The notes under the pieces are model-generated. The model searched no databases, was not told where the DNA came from, and saw only the letters and a list, made by a program, of their open reading frames with translations. The position numbers were made by a program, and so were the translations under genes. Shown here in pieces: positions 34,689-45,302 of a DNA stretch of 64,000 nucleotides (position 1 is the first letter of the stretch; each line of letters begins with the position of its first letter). Source of the DNA: Malaya genurostris (Eukaryota; Arthropoda; Insecta; Diptera; Culicidae); NCBI RefSeq assembly GCF_030247185.1, contig NC_080571.1:105731128-105795127 (forward strand). The letters are read 5' to 3'.

Positions 34689-35613
34689 CAGGGTGATTTT
34701 TTAAGAGCTTGAGAACTTTTTTAAACAATAAAACGCATAAAATTTGCAAAATCTCATCGGTTCTTTATTTTAAACGTTAGATTGGTACATGACATTTACT
34801 TTTTGAAGATAATTTCATTTAAATGTTGACCGCGGCTGCGTCTTAGGTGGTCCATTCGGAAAGTCCGCTTTTTTATCGACAAATTTTGTTCAGCGATGAG
34901 GCTCATTTCTGGTTGAATGGCTACGTAAATAAGCAAAATTGCCGCATTTGGAGTGAAGAGCAACCAGAAGCCGTTCAAGAACTGCCCATGCATCCCGAAA
35001 AATGCACTGTTTGGTGTGGTTTGTACGCTGGTGGAATCATTGGACCGTATTTTTTCAAAGATGCTGTTGGACGCAACGTTACAGTGAATGGCGATCGCTA
35101 TCGTTCGCTGCTAACAAACTTTTTGTTGCCAAAAATGGAAGAACTGAACTTGGTTGACATGTGGTTTCAACAAGATGGCGCTACATGCCACACAGTTCGC
35201 GATTCTATGGCCATTTTGAGGGAAAACTTCGGAGAACAATTCATCTCAAGAAATGGACCGGTAAGTTGGCCACCAAGATCATGCGATTTGACGCCTTTAG
35301 ACTATTTTTTGTGGGGCTACGTCAAGTCTAAAGTCTACAGAAATAAGCCAGTAACTATTACAGCTTTGGAAGACAACATTTCCGAAGAAATTCGGGCTAT
35401 TCCGGCCGAAATGCTCGAAAAAGTTGCCCAAAATTGGACTTTCCGAATGGACCACCTAAGACGCAGCCGCGGTCAACATTTAAATGAAATTATCTTCAAA
35501 AAGTAAATGTCATGTACCAATCTAACGTTTAAAATAAAGAACCGATGAGATTTTGCAAATTTTATGCGTTTTATTGTTTAAAAAAGTTCTCAAGCTCTTA
35601 AAAAATCACCCTG
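34689..35613 (+). mobile_element. DD41D Tc1/mariner element, copy 1, hairpin termini
   Basis: Ends CAGGGTGATTTTTTAAGAGC and its inverse, with TA on both sides (34,687-34,688 and 35,614-35,615). The left 174 bp (34,689-34,862) are an exact inverted copy of the right 174 bp (35,440-35,613), including the last codons of the transposase. The original left end and N-terminal coding part are missing. The junction to the core shares TCC with both parents (microhomology). Confidence 0.9.
34847..35506 (+). pseudogene. DD41D transposase, N-terminal domain missing
   Basis: The open frame carries the catalytic half of a Tc1/mariner transposase. The first Asp is in LFSDEAHFWLNGYVNK, the second in MWFQQDGATCHT and the third in RSCDLTPLDYFLWGYVK, with 41 residues between the second and third (DD41D, as in rosa/VISITOR-type elements). 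All three Asp are present. The DNA-binding helix-turn-helix region is absent, replaced by about five codons read from the inverted terminus, so it should not recognise its ends. Three residues differ from the copy at 42,791. Confidence 0.85.
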
Positions 35614-35615
35614 TA

Positions 35616-37233
35616 TTATTTTTTCTTCAGGTTTCGTCTGCTAGTCATCAGTGCATAGTTGCTCAAAGTGGACTGCTATTACCACTTAGCAGTTCAATTT
35701 GAACCCTTCAGTGGCACAAAGTTTATTCTAGTAATGCCGTTTTTGTTGTTAGTGCGGCACTGGTGTGCGACTATACTCGCTCTAATTTTGGTGTAATCAA
35801 GGTATCCTTTTCTGCCCCAAACCGGTGTAGTAGCACCGTTGAAAACGAAAACGCTACAGACTTCAGTAATAAAGCCTCGATTTAAGCTTGGAACTGATAA
35901 TTTTGTACCCAGTCCCTTATCGGACCGATTCACCTGCAGTTTCAACGTAAAACAAAAGCTATTATATGCCGTTTCCGCTCACTCCAAGTTGTACTTCCTC
36001 ATCACCATTTTAAACATTATGTGTCGTAGCGTTCGCTTGATAGTCGCAGAAAATGGAAAAGCAATTAGAAAATGCTTCTGCCCTGAAGGCTAGGAGTGTG
36101 TTCAAACAGTCGCAGTCTGAGATTTCCAATACGAGCACTATTCCGCTCGTTGGAATGGATACCTTTATTGAATTCTGAAATGAGAAGGACGGAACAGCTA
36201 ACAATTGATATCCTTTCCTTTCGGAGAAGAATTCAAGAAAAAGAAAACTTCATCCCGCTGTGCTGATATAGTTCCGTCACTTCCTCCTCCCACGTGCCCT
36301 ACGAACAGAAGTTGGAGTATGCGACAGTCATTTTTCTTTGTCACTAAGGTTGAACCATTTATCCTACAGCGTAGACGTAAAGAATGGCTCCGTAGAAAGT
36401 GCCGCATTTTACTGTTCTAAACTGCAGTGAGTGCATTTGAGATGTTTAATAGCTATACAAATAAGTTTTATAAGTTCAATGCAATAAATTGTTAATATTT
36501 GCTCATAGAGCTTAGAGCTATTGTTCAATATAGCGTTGAAAGGAAAGACGAATCGAACATAAAACAAAATGTTACTATTAGAGTATGCTATAATGACCAC
36601 AATACCTATTTGTTATTTGTTTTTATCATCATAGCACACCTCATTTTTTCATATTTCAGTAGGACTGTTTACATCTTCGTGAGGCGACTGAACTGTCATG
36701 GATGAACCTGAGTTCATGTGTGTTGTCAGTATAAGAAACCTAATTACGTTTTCCAAAAAAAAAACATTTGCGTCGTGGATTGTCTAGAAATCCCTTTTTC
36801 GAAATTTCACCGAACCACACTCTAAGCATGGTTTATTGAAACGTGTACGCTTCCAATGGGTGAGCATAAGAAAAAAAACTATACTACCGAAGAAGGGATA
36901 CGAGTGGAACAACTTCCGGCTGAGCACGATGGGTGGTTTACCAACCGACCAACGTCTGACTTACTTTAGTGGCCATGTCGGCAGTAGGATTCAAGATGTA
37001 GAGCTTTTTTGTCGCACATTGAAAGTTTTTTTTGTAATTTTCTCCTGGTGCAATTTGTTATTTATTAATTAAACTGGCAGTGTCCATTTATCATATTACA
37101 TTAAATTTCAATGAAATGAATTGAAACTATAAATATATGCGAACTATATAACAGCATTTAGCACTCTGATTGTCCAGATAGCCCAAAAGTCAATTAATCC
37201 ACAATTTCATATATAGAATGGCAGCGTTGGTTA
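35616..37233. other. anonymous DNA, no recognised gene
   Basis: No supported coding region; open frames are 60-90 codons on both strands without domains. The RTE element begins at its right edge. Confidence 0.4.
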
Positions 37234-39916
37234 GTTGGTAAACGACTAGACAATGCGTAACTCAGGCCACAGTGTGGCTCTTAGCCTCTTGTCCAGTAAC
37301 TCCTATCCCTACCTTCCCGCGGTGCCGGCTGGGGTACGAGCAACCATAGGAAAGATCGGGCAACCAACCCCCGGTGGGACCTTGTTCGTATGCTGACAGA
37401 GAAAGGGGTCCTCTTTAGAGGATGTCGGAGCGTCTGTACCCCATGTTAGAAGCGGCTTCAAACAGTGTCTGTTCTGGCATCCAGCGGCTGAGTATGAAAT
37501 GCTGCATCCGGTCCAGCTAAATCTAAGGTGGCATTCCCACCAACGGGATCGTCCTAGTGCTAGTTGGGACGTTGAACAGAGCAAGCACGATGATCCTCCG
37601 GCGAGACCGAGGGTTGGCGTAGGCCTAATAAGCCGCCCGTCAAATAATCATTACAAATAATACAGGAGAGAATACGACCCGGAACAATCGGCATAGACCC
37701 ACGGGACGAAATAAGAACTACGATTGGAAACTTGGAACATGGAACTGCAAGTCGCTTGGTTTCGCACGCTGCGACAGGATAATATACGACGAACTAAATC
37801 CTCGCAACTTCGACGTCGTAGCGCTGCAGGAGCTTTGTTGGCCGGGACAGAAGGTGTGGAAAAGCAGACATCTACCAAAGCTGTGGCACAACGAACAAGC
37901 TGGGAACTGGCTTTATAGTGCTGGGCAAGGAAAGGAGGCAATGTACCGACCGGTAATCGGGTCGAACAGCCTGCATTCCACATCGAATAACAACGTCCAA
38001 CGATGTGTCAACTCTACGGCCTTCCGAGGAATGGTAGTCAGAAGTACCTTCTTTTCCCGCAAGGATATCTACAAAGCTACCTGGAGATCACCTGACCAAC
38101 AGACCGAAAACCAAATCGACCATTCTTTGATCGACGGAAAATTTTTCTCGGACATCAACAATGTTCGCACCTACCGCAGTGCGAATATAGATTCGGACCA
38201 CTACTTGGTTGCTGTATGCATGCGCTCAAAACTTTCGACGGTGGCTACCAAACGTCGAAACCGAACGTCGCGGTTTAACATCGCGCGGCTCCGGGATGCT
38301 GGAGTAGCCCAAGATTACGCGCAGCAGTTGGCAGTGGCACTACCAACGGAAGATAGAATGCCAGTCCCAGACCTCCAAGAAGTCGAGGAGGAGGTAAGCC
38401 GGTTGAAAAATAATAAGGCCGCTGGCGTTGACCAACTACCAAGCGAGCTACTAAAACACGGTGGTAATGCACTAGTGAAAGCACTGCACTGAGTCGTTAC
38501 GAAGATCTGGGAGGACGAGATTTTACCGGAGGAATGGATGGAAGGAATCATGTGTCCCATCTACAAAAAGGGCGACAAGTAGGATTGCTGCAATTACCGC
38601 GCGATCACTCTGCTGAACGCCGTCTACAAGGTACTCTCCAAAATCTTATACCGTCGACTTTCACCGATTGCAAACGAATTCGTGGGACAATATCAGGCAG
38701 GATTTATGGGTGAACGCGCTACCACGAACCAAGTGTTCGCCATCCGCCAGGTGTTGCAAAAGTGCCGCGAATACAATGTGCCCACAGATCACTTATTCAT
38801 CGATTTCAAATCAGCCTACGACACAATCGATCGAGATCAGCTATGGAAAATCATGCACGACTACGGATTCCCGGACAAACTGATATGATCGGTCAAGGCT
38901 ACGATGGATCGAGTGATGTGCGTTGTTCGAGTATCGGGGATAAACTCGAGTCCATTCGAAACTCACAGAGGGCTACGGCAAGGTGATGGCCTTTCGTGTC
39001 TGCTATTCAACATTGCTTTGGAGGGTGTGATAAGAAGAGCGAGGATAGACACGAGTGGCACGATTTTCAGAAAGTCCGTCCAGCTACTTGGTTTCGCTGA
39101 TGATATTGACATTATAGCACGCAACTTTGAGAAGATGGAAGATACGTACATCGGACTAAAAGCTGAGGCCAAGCGGATCGGACTAGACATCAATGTGTCA
39201 AAGACAAAGTACTTGAAAGGCAGGGGCTCGAGAGAAGATAATATCAGCCACCCATTACGAGTTCTGATTGGCGGTGATGAAATCGAAATGGTCGACGAGT
39301 TCGTGTATTTGGGCTCACTGGTGACTGCCGATAATGGCACCAGCAGAGAAATTCAGAGACGCATATTGTCAGTAAATCGTGCTTACTTTGGACTGCGCAG
39401 GACGCTTCGATCGAGCAAAATTCGACGTCGTACGAAGTTAACTATCCACAAAACGCTGATTAGACCGGTTATCCTCTACGGGCACGAGTCCTGGACAATG
39501 CTTGCGGAGGATCAACGCGCACTAGGTGTTTTTGAACAGAAGGTGTTGCGAACCATCTTCGGCGGAGTGCGGATGGAAGACGGTACGTGGAGAAGGCGAA
39601 TGAACCATGTACTGCACCAGTTGCTGGGAGGACCAATCCTCGTCCAAATGGCCAAGGTCAGCCGGTTACGGTGGGCCGGGCATGTTGCTAGAATGTCGGA
39701 GAACAACCCGGTTAAAATGATTCTCGATAATGATCCGACCGGTATAAGAAGAAGAGGCGAGCAGCGGGCAAGATGGATCGATCAAATTGAAGGGTCCGCA
39801 GTTCGACCCTTCGCAGCTACCGAGGCTGGCGGCGAACAGCCATGAACCGAGTTGAATGGAGACGCATCCTGTATACAGCAGAGACCCGCGTGGTCTACGA
39901 CTGAAAGAGTAAGTAA
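37234..39916 (+). mobile_element. RTE-clade LINE, copy 3, internally deleted
   Basis: The leader starts gttggtaaacgactagacaa and is colinear with the leader of copy 1. Endonuclease pieces span 37,715-38,240, RT 38,370-39,550, and the C-terminal region reaches 39,845. The tail is gtaagtaagta (39,906-39,916). About 170 residues between endonuclease and RT, present in copy 1, are missing. Several frameshifts and three nonsense codons show it is dead. Confidence 0.85.
37715..39845 (+). pseudogene. RTE polyprotein: endonuclease and reverse transcriptase, decayed
   Basis: In order: LGTWNCKSLGFRTLRQ, then (shifted) NFDVVALQELCWPGQKVWKS, both N-terminal endonuclease motifs; QTENQIDHSLIDG and SANIDSDHYLVAVCMRS with the conserved SDH; RLKNNKAAGVDQLPSELLKH (RT entry); FIDFKSAYDTIDRDQL (palm A); RGLRQGDGLSCLLFNIALEG; LLGFADDIDIIARN (palm C, both Asp intact); DEFVYLGSLVTADNG; and a C-terminal RWAGHVARMSENNPVKMI block. 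Stops are at 38,490 (TGA), 38,580 (TAG) and 38,886 (TGA). From 38,904 to 39,845 the frame is open (313 codons). It encodes the nicking and copying enzyme of the LINE. Confidence 0.85.
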
Positions 39917-40341
39917 GTATCAGCGTTGTTCCTATAAGCTTAGTCCTGTTGTGTTATTTGCTGTATCTAGTAAACGTCGAGCTCAATCAATGGTCGCTCT
40001 TGCTCAGTTACTCACAGGTATTTCATAAATTACCCTGAAAATTTGTGAAAAAATACACTGCAAAAGATAAACTCAAACTTACAACTGAATCCGTAAAATG
40101 GTTCAAGTGACGAACTCTGCGAGAAAACACGTTTGGCTTTTTCATCTAGAGTGCCGGCTATCAGCGGTTTGTTTACCTAGGATTCTGTTACAGCGGTTTG
40201 TTTACCACTTTCTGTGGTATAAATTTCACGGTATTTCGATCATTCGATTTTGAGTCAAAAGTTATTCACACCCACTTTGATAATCCAACGTGGTCCGTAA
40301 TAAAAATCGCAAACACGTTGAAAACGCCAATTCCACCTTAA

Positions 40342-41674
40342 CCCTCAGGGTACGGACTGGGTTACCGTAACCCGAGCGAAATTTGAAAGAAGCGCCATAC
40401 GAAGAGAAGTCGGCGAAGGGGGTCCGGACCAGGGGGGGAAAAAACTTATAGGTACACACTATTAGAGGCCCAAGCGGCAGAGTCAGTCTCCGCTTTGTGT
40501 CCGAGCTAGACACATATAAACATTGTGCTCGGGTGTGGTACACCCAGTCCGTATCGAACGTTACAAAATTTTCAAAAAAATTAAGTTTTAATTTTCGTCT
40601 GTTTGCCGCTGAGGAATAAAAAGGTAAGTAAGAATACGTACTCTTTACTTAATTTTGTAGATTCTAACCTCAAAATAACGCGTTGTACATGGTGTAAGCG
40701 AAGTATTGTAGTAGATCTCAATCACTTGAACGTACGTCTTATATCGAAATCTTTGCTGCTCGTAGTGAATTATAACTCATTAAATTTTGTTTCTTGTAAT
40801 TTTTTGTTAAAGAACACGCATTAAAAACATGGCAACGCGTCGAATCACTCGAAGCGTTGCTGCTTTGGAGGAGTTGTACAAGGAAAACGAGGAGGACAGC
40901 GTTACAGAGAATGACAGTGACACCGACGACGCCGTAGGTGCGGAAGAGGAAAGTTCTCACGATTCTGAAACAGACGCAGAATCTGAAGGAGAGCCATTGT
41001 CAGGCGAAGAAGAAGCAGCTGCTCCGAGAGGCGCCCCGCCGCGCAAACGCGGCCGCCCTTCATACCGTAGCGAAACTGTGCTGCGAGTGCGGCAATATTA
41101 TGTAACATGACTTGTGTAACTTTTTAATAATAAATATTCGCCTTTAACAATTATGTTTGGTATTTATTTATATGATACTACTCAACAATATCTGAGAAAC
41201 AATTTTTTTACGCTCAAAGTAATTAATTTTAACCTTTATCATCATAAATCAACGAAACAACGTTTTTTTGCTAACTCGAAAAAACGCGTATTTTCATTTT
41301 TCAAAAAAAATATAGTTTTTGGAATAAATCAAAAAACCGTTATGGACATTTGTAAGAACTACTTTTTACCTTTCAAATGCGAGTTATACAATGTTAATAT
41401 TTTTTTTTTCAAAAAGTTACAGCATTTTGAAAAAAAAACGTTTTTTACAAAAAAAATTCAAGACCCGTTCACATTTTTCATTATAATTTTTTTTCAATCA
41501 GTTAAATGATTAATCTGACAACTCTATTATATTTTTGAGACAATTTCACACAAAATAAAAAAAAATTATTCGAATTGACAAAGTACAGCTCGATATACAC
41601 CCAATCAAAGTCGCCGGGTTAGGCTAACCCAGTCCGTACTGAACGCAACTTTTTTATAGTCCGTACCCTGAGGG
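40342..41674 (+). mobile_element. piggyBac-type element, TTAA target duplication
   Basis: Termini CCCTCAGGGTACGGACT and its inverse AGTCCGTACCCTGAGGG, with TTAA on both sides (40,338-40,341 and 41,675-41,678). Subterminal copies of ACCCAGTCCGTA occur near 40,350, 40,540 and 41,618. TTAA targeting and CCC...GGG ends are the piggyBac hallmark. At 1.3 kb it is much shorter than an autonomous element (about 2.4 kb or more) and lacks the catalytic DDD domain. Confidence 0.9.
40829..41110 (+). CDS. short acidic ORF inside piggyBac (transposase N-terminal remnant)
   Basis: The 93-codon frame starts MATRRITRSVAALEELYKEN and continues as a stretch of Asp/Glu/Ser (about residues 20-66), then a basic PRKRGRPSYRSETVLRV patch, and stops (TGA 41,108-41,110). 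An AATAAA signal lies about 25 bp downstream. An upstream ggtaagtaag at 40,621 could be a 5' leader splice donor. An acidic N-terminus is usual for piggyBac transposases, so this is probably the first exon of the enzyme, kept while the catalytic domain was deleted. AT-hook-like RGRP could bind DNA; that is speculation. Confidence 0.5.
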   Translation: MATRRITRSVAALEELYKENEEDSVTENDSDTDDAVGAEEESSHDSETDAESEGEPLSGEEEAAAPRGAPPRKRGRPSYRSETVLRVRQYYVT

Positions 41675-42420
41675 TTAAATAATGTGCTCAAACGTTTCAG
41701 GGAGCGAAAGAGCGTGGATTGAGTGTCGCAAGATAAGCGTCGTAGTGGGCAATATGACCGCAAGCTGAACCAGAAGGTGTTGAGAACCGTCAGAGCAAAC
41801 CCTGCCCTATCAGATTTTGAAACCTACGTCAAAATGGATTTCGGAATGCTTCCTGGTAAAAAAATTAACATGGCGAAGGCACGAGAAGTTGAAGTTTGCT
41901 TTTATAGACGAATTAGCCAACAAACTGATGATTTGGCAAGGGATATGCAGCTGTGGAGGAAAGACCAAAGTGTTTGCGATGAATAAGATGATGGACTCGA
42001 AGCTGTACAAGAAAGAATACATCAAAAACCGTGTACCACCTTTCATTAAAGTCCATAAAGGTCCCGTGAAGTTTTGGCCACATTTGGCGAATTGTCGCTA
42101 CAGTCGGGAAGTCAGTAGTAGAATTCATCGGTAAAACATAAATCCACCCAACTGAACGCAGTTCCGGTCAATCGAGAGATTTTGGGCAAAAATGAAGCGG
42201 AAGCTTAAGAAAAGTGGAAAAACGTCTTGGGACCCGACTCAGATGACCAAAATGTGGAACAAATGTCAAGGATGTTGACTCTGGAGGTGTGCAGCGTTTA
42301 ATGGGAGGAATCAAGAAGAAAAAAAATGATTTGTGTTGATATTTTTTCCTGAAAGTACAGTAATTTACCTTTGTTTTGATTTATTAACCTTATTTGTAAA
42401 TCAATTCGTTTACTGCGATA

Positions 42421-42584
42421 AGCGGCCCTTACACGTGTCATTAAAAATGTCATTACTAAAAAATAATATCATTTTAATGAACGTGTAATGGTGCACTAAT
42501 GACGAAATTTCTAACAAATTTGAAATACATCATTACTTAGTCATCATTTAAAATGACATTTTTAATGCTCGTGTAAGGGCCGCT
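42421..42584. mobile_element. 164 bp MITE
   Basis: Terminal inverted repeats AGCGGCCCTTACACG and CGTGTAAGGGCCGCT, with internal cattaaaaatgtcatt also inverted (aatgacatttttaatg). ATA lies on both sides (42,418-42,420 and 42,585-42,587), although a TA target is also compatible. No coding capacity. Confidence 0.8.
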
Positions 42585-42679
42585 ATACAGATGAATTTAT
42601 TACTCCGGATTATAAATAGACAACGCTTTATATTATTCCACTCAGTTCGTCGATATCGGAAAATGACTGTGTGTATATA

Positions 42680-43608
42680 AAAGGTGATTTTTTTGAGGTT
42701 AGGATTTTCATGCATTAGTATTTGCTCAGATTTTTTGAGGTTATGATTTTCATGCATTATTATTTGCTCAGTATGCTCTGACATTTCATCATGAATAGAC
42801 TTACTAACGAGCAACGCTTGCAAATCAGTGAATGGGCCCTAGAAAAGTTGGCAGAAAATCCGCTTTTTTATCGACAAATTTTGTTCAGCGATGAGGCTCA
42901 TTTCTGGTTGAATGGCTACGTAAATAAGCAAAATTGCCGCATTTGGAGTGAAGAGCAACCAGAAGCCGTTCAAGAACTGCCCATGCATCCCGAAAAATGC
43001 ACTGTTTGGTGTGGTTTGTACGCTGGTGGAATCATTGGACCGTATTTTTTCAAAGATGCTGTTGGACGCAACGTTACAGTGAATGGCGATCGCTATCGTT
43101 CGATGCTAACAAACTTTTTGTTGCCAAAAATGGAAGAACTGAACTTGGTTGACATGTGGTTTCAACAAGATGGCGCTACATGCCACACAGCTCGCGATTC
43201 TATGGCCATTTTGAGGGAAAACTTCGGAGAACAATTCATCTCAAGAAATGGACCGGTAAGTTGGCCACCAAGATCATGCGATTTGACGCCTTTAGACTAT
43301 TTTTTGTGGGGCTACGTCAAGTCTAAAGTCTACAGAAATAAGCCAGTAACTATTCCAGCTTTGGAAGACAACATTTCCGAAGAAATTCGGGCTATTCCGG
43401 CCGAAATGCTCGAAAAAGTTGCCCAAAATTGGACTTTCCGAATGGACCACCTAAGACGCAGCCGCGGTCAACATTTAAATGAAATTATCTTCAAAAAGTA
43501 AATGTCATGTACCAATCTAACGTTTAAAATAAAGAACCGATGAGATTTTGCAAATTTTATGCGTTTTATTGTTTAAAAAAGTTCTCAAGCTCTTAAAAAA
43601 TCACCCTG
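42680..43608 (+). mobile_element. DD41D Tc1/mariner element, copy 2
   Basis: The right end ...TCACCCTG is followed by TA (43,609-43,610). The left end is degraded (aaaggtga instead of cagggtga) but is also preceded by TA (42,678-42,679). Here the original left end survives, with gaggttaggattttcatgca present as two tandem copies (about 48 bp unit), followed by the start codon region. The body is almost identical to copy 1. Confidence 0.85.
42791..43501 (+). pseudogene. DD41D transposase with in-frame N-terminal deletion
   Basis: It starts MNRLTNEQRLQIS, the genuine first residues of this transposase family, then jumps in frame to EWALEKLAENPLFYRQ, just before the first catalytic block. About 110 residues holding the helix-turn-helix DNA-binding domain are lost. 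The catalytic part is complete: FSDEAHFW, FQQDGATCH, CDLTPLDYFLWG, ending RSRGQHLNEIIFKK then stop at 43,499-43,501. The 236-codon frame is open and could be translated. It might act only as a defective or interfering subunit. Confidence 0.8.
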
Positions 43609-44824
43609 TATGTAAAAATACGCACTTGATTTTCTCGGTGATGGTTGAACCGATTTTTAGAATCTAAGATTCATATGAAAAGTCTTATGGCCCCACGGAA
43701 CGCTAGTAAGTTTTATCCGGGTCGGATTTCCCGTTCCGGAAGCCCAATGTGCCAAAAATGGAAAAAATATCCACATAATTTACTCGGAGATGGCTGAACC
43801 GTTTTTCACAATCTTAGATTTATGTGAAAGGTTACAATTTTCCAAAGACCGCTTTTAAATTTTATTAGGATCCGACTTGCGGTTATCACAGAGAAAAGCT
43901 TTGCAATCACAGTGAAAGACCACATCCGAATCGATTTTCATATACCATTCCAAACCATGCGTTGAGATAGCTAAATGACTGTGTGTGCCTGTGTGTGTGA
44001 GAGAGTGTGAATGTGTGTGTATGTGTGTGAATGTGTGTCGATATGTGACTAAAATGTACACTCACTATTCTCCGAGTTGGCTGAACCGTTTTTAAACAAA
44101 CTTAGACTCAAATGAAAACCAATTGTGACCCATAAAAATTATGAATCTGACTTCCGATTCCGTAATTACAGAGTGACGATTAAAAGAAAAACTGCATATT
44201 CGACAGTTAGCTTTCATAGAAGAATGTGTAAAGATAAGCTGATTTCTCAAAAATAGTAAATAAATTCCCCCAGTTTATAGATCTTGCAAGTTGACAACCA
44301 AAGCAATTTCACATCGGATATATCAGTCCCCGTAACCCGGTTCCGGAAGTATAAAAAATAGTGTTCAAAACATAGAAAACATATATCACTCATTTTTCTC
44401 CGAGATGGCTCAACACTAACAACAGGAATTCTGGAACTAAAGGGAGAAATATTTTTAAAATTTCGAATCGTCATTTAGATCGATGCTGCATAGAACGGTT
44501 AAAAATTCTTCTAATTTTGGATCAAAACAATTTCGATTTGTAGACTGTGCTAGGTTACGCTCGAACAAACTTTCCTGTTTCTATTCAATGAGCAGTTTTT
44601 TCAAGAATGTCACAAAAATATTTCTGGCAATATGATCATATAACTTTGAAAAAGATGATTTATAACCCAAATTGAGAATCTTACATTCTTCATATGAAAA
44701 TCATACTATTTGGCGATCAAAGCCATAAAAAGTATCATAAAAAATCAATAATTATGTCTATGAAATGAAATATAATTATGAATCCAATTTTTAAAAATTA
44801 ACATTGATCAAAAAGAAATTATTT

Positions 44825-45302
44825 CATTGCCGTTTCAACCTTCCGAGTGAACGGACGTGCTTTGTGTTTACTGCGAAGGCGTTGAAAACCAGTGCCGTGT
44901 GTGATAAAGTGACCGGACGATCAAAACTAGATTGCTATTGTGTAATAGACAATAGTGCTTTTTCCTGTGAGAGGTTTTATGCACATTATATACTGAAGCA
45001 GTGTATTGTTGTGAGCGGACGATCGAAACAGTACCGTTAGCCGGTGATTGTTCGATCGATCAAAACAGGCCCAGCGGTGTACGTGATATCACTGTGCGGA
45101 TTAAAAAAGAGTGTGCTTTTTCCTCTCGGAGGTTTTTTGCACACCATCGCAGCGGCGATACGCCGATCGACGAGGGCTAGGCCTTGGTGGCCCCCGTTGG
45201 ATTTAAGTTAAGTATCATTATTTAGTTTTTTTTTCCTTCCTGCATTCGACTGTTCTATTTCTCCCCGATTCACTTATTTCTGTGCGGAGGTAGCTCCGCA
45301 AC
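44825..45302 (+). promoter_or_regulatory. I-clade LINE 5' leader with internal half-repeats
   Basis: LINEs of this kind carry an internal promoter in the leader (general knowledge). The leader contains two diverged half-repeats: tagtgctttttcctgtgaga with ggttttatgcacat near 44,950, and tgtgctttttcctctcggag with gttttttgcacacc near 45,112. gcggacgatcgaaacag near 45,015 echoes gaccggacgatcaaaac near 44,920. I see no TATA box. The ATG of ORF1 lies at 45,303. Confidence 0.5.

Larger units (their letters stand above)
40286..42335 (+). pseudogene. ITmD37E transposase, decayed and split
   Basis: After the piggyBac, frames give QYDRKLNQKVLRTVRANPAL, ETYVKMDFGMLPGKK (first catalytic site region), LMIWQGICSCGGKTKVFAMN, and VPPFIKVHKGPVKFWPHLAN, where the second catalytic Asp of 'WPD' is His. 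After another shift comes FRSIERFWAKMKRKLKKSGK, which carries the Glu. The spacing in intact relatives is 37 residues (DD37E), described from mosquitoes. A TGA at KSVD-stop and at least two frameshifts are present. Confidence 0.7.
40250..42345 (+). mobile_element. ITmD37E (Tc1/mariner DD37E) element, interrupted by piggyBac
   Basis: Its transposase frame is readable on both sides of the piggyBac at 40,342-41,674. Left of it: VRNKNRKHVENANSTL. Right of it: NNVLKRFRERKSVD. Removing the insertion and one TTAA joins them in a single frame. I cannot define the element's own termini, so the ends given are approximate. Confidence 0.65.
42590..44810 (-). repeat. family F, copy 3, with inserted DD41D element
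   Basis: Flanks of the DD41D element join into the family F module (cactcagttcgtcgatatcg...gactgtgtgta + tgtaaaaatacgcacttgat). The stretch 43,620-44,640 repeats tggttgaaccgatttttaga, ccgttccgga and aacaaactttcctgtttcta. A (gt)n run lies at 43,979-44,040. It is oriented like copy 4 (minus). Confidence 0.55.

Noticed and set aside
36205..36420. 71-codon frames around 36.2-36.4 kb on both strands
   Set aside because: Short, overlapping and without recognisable protein features.
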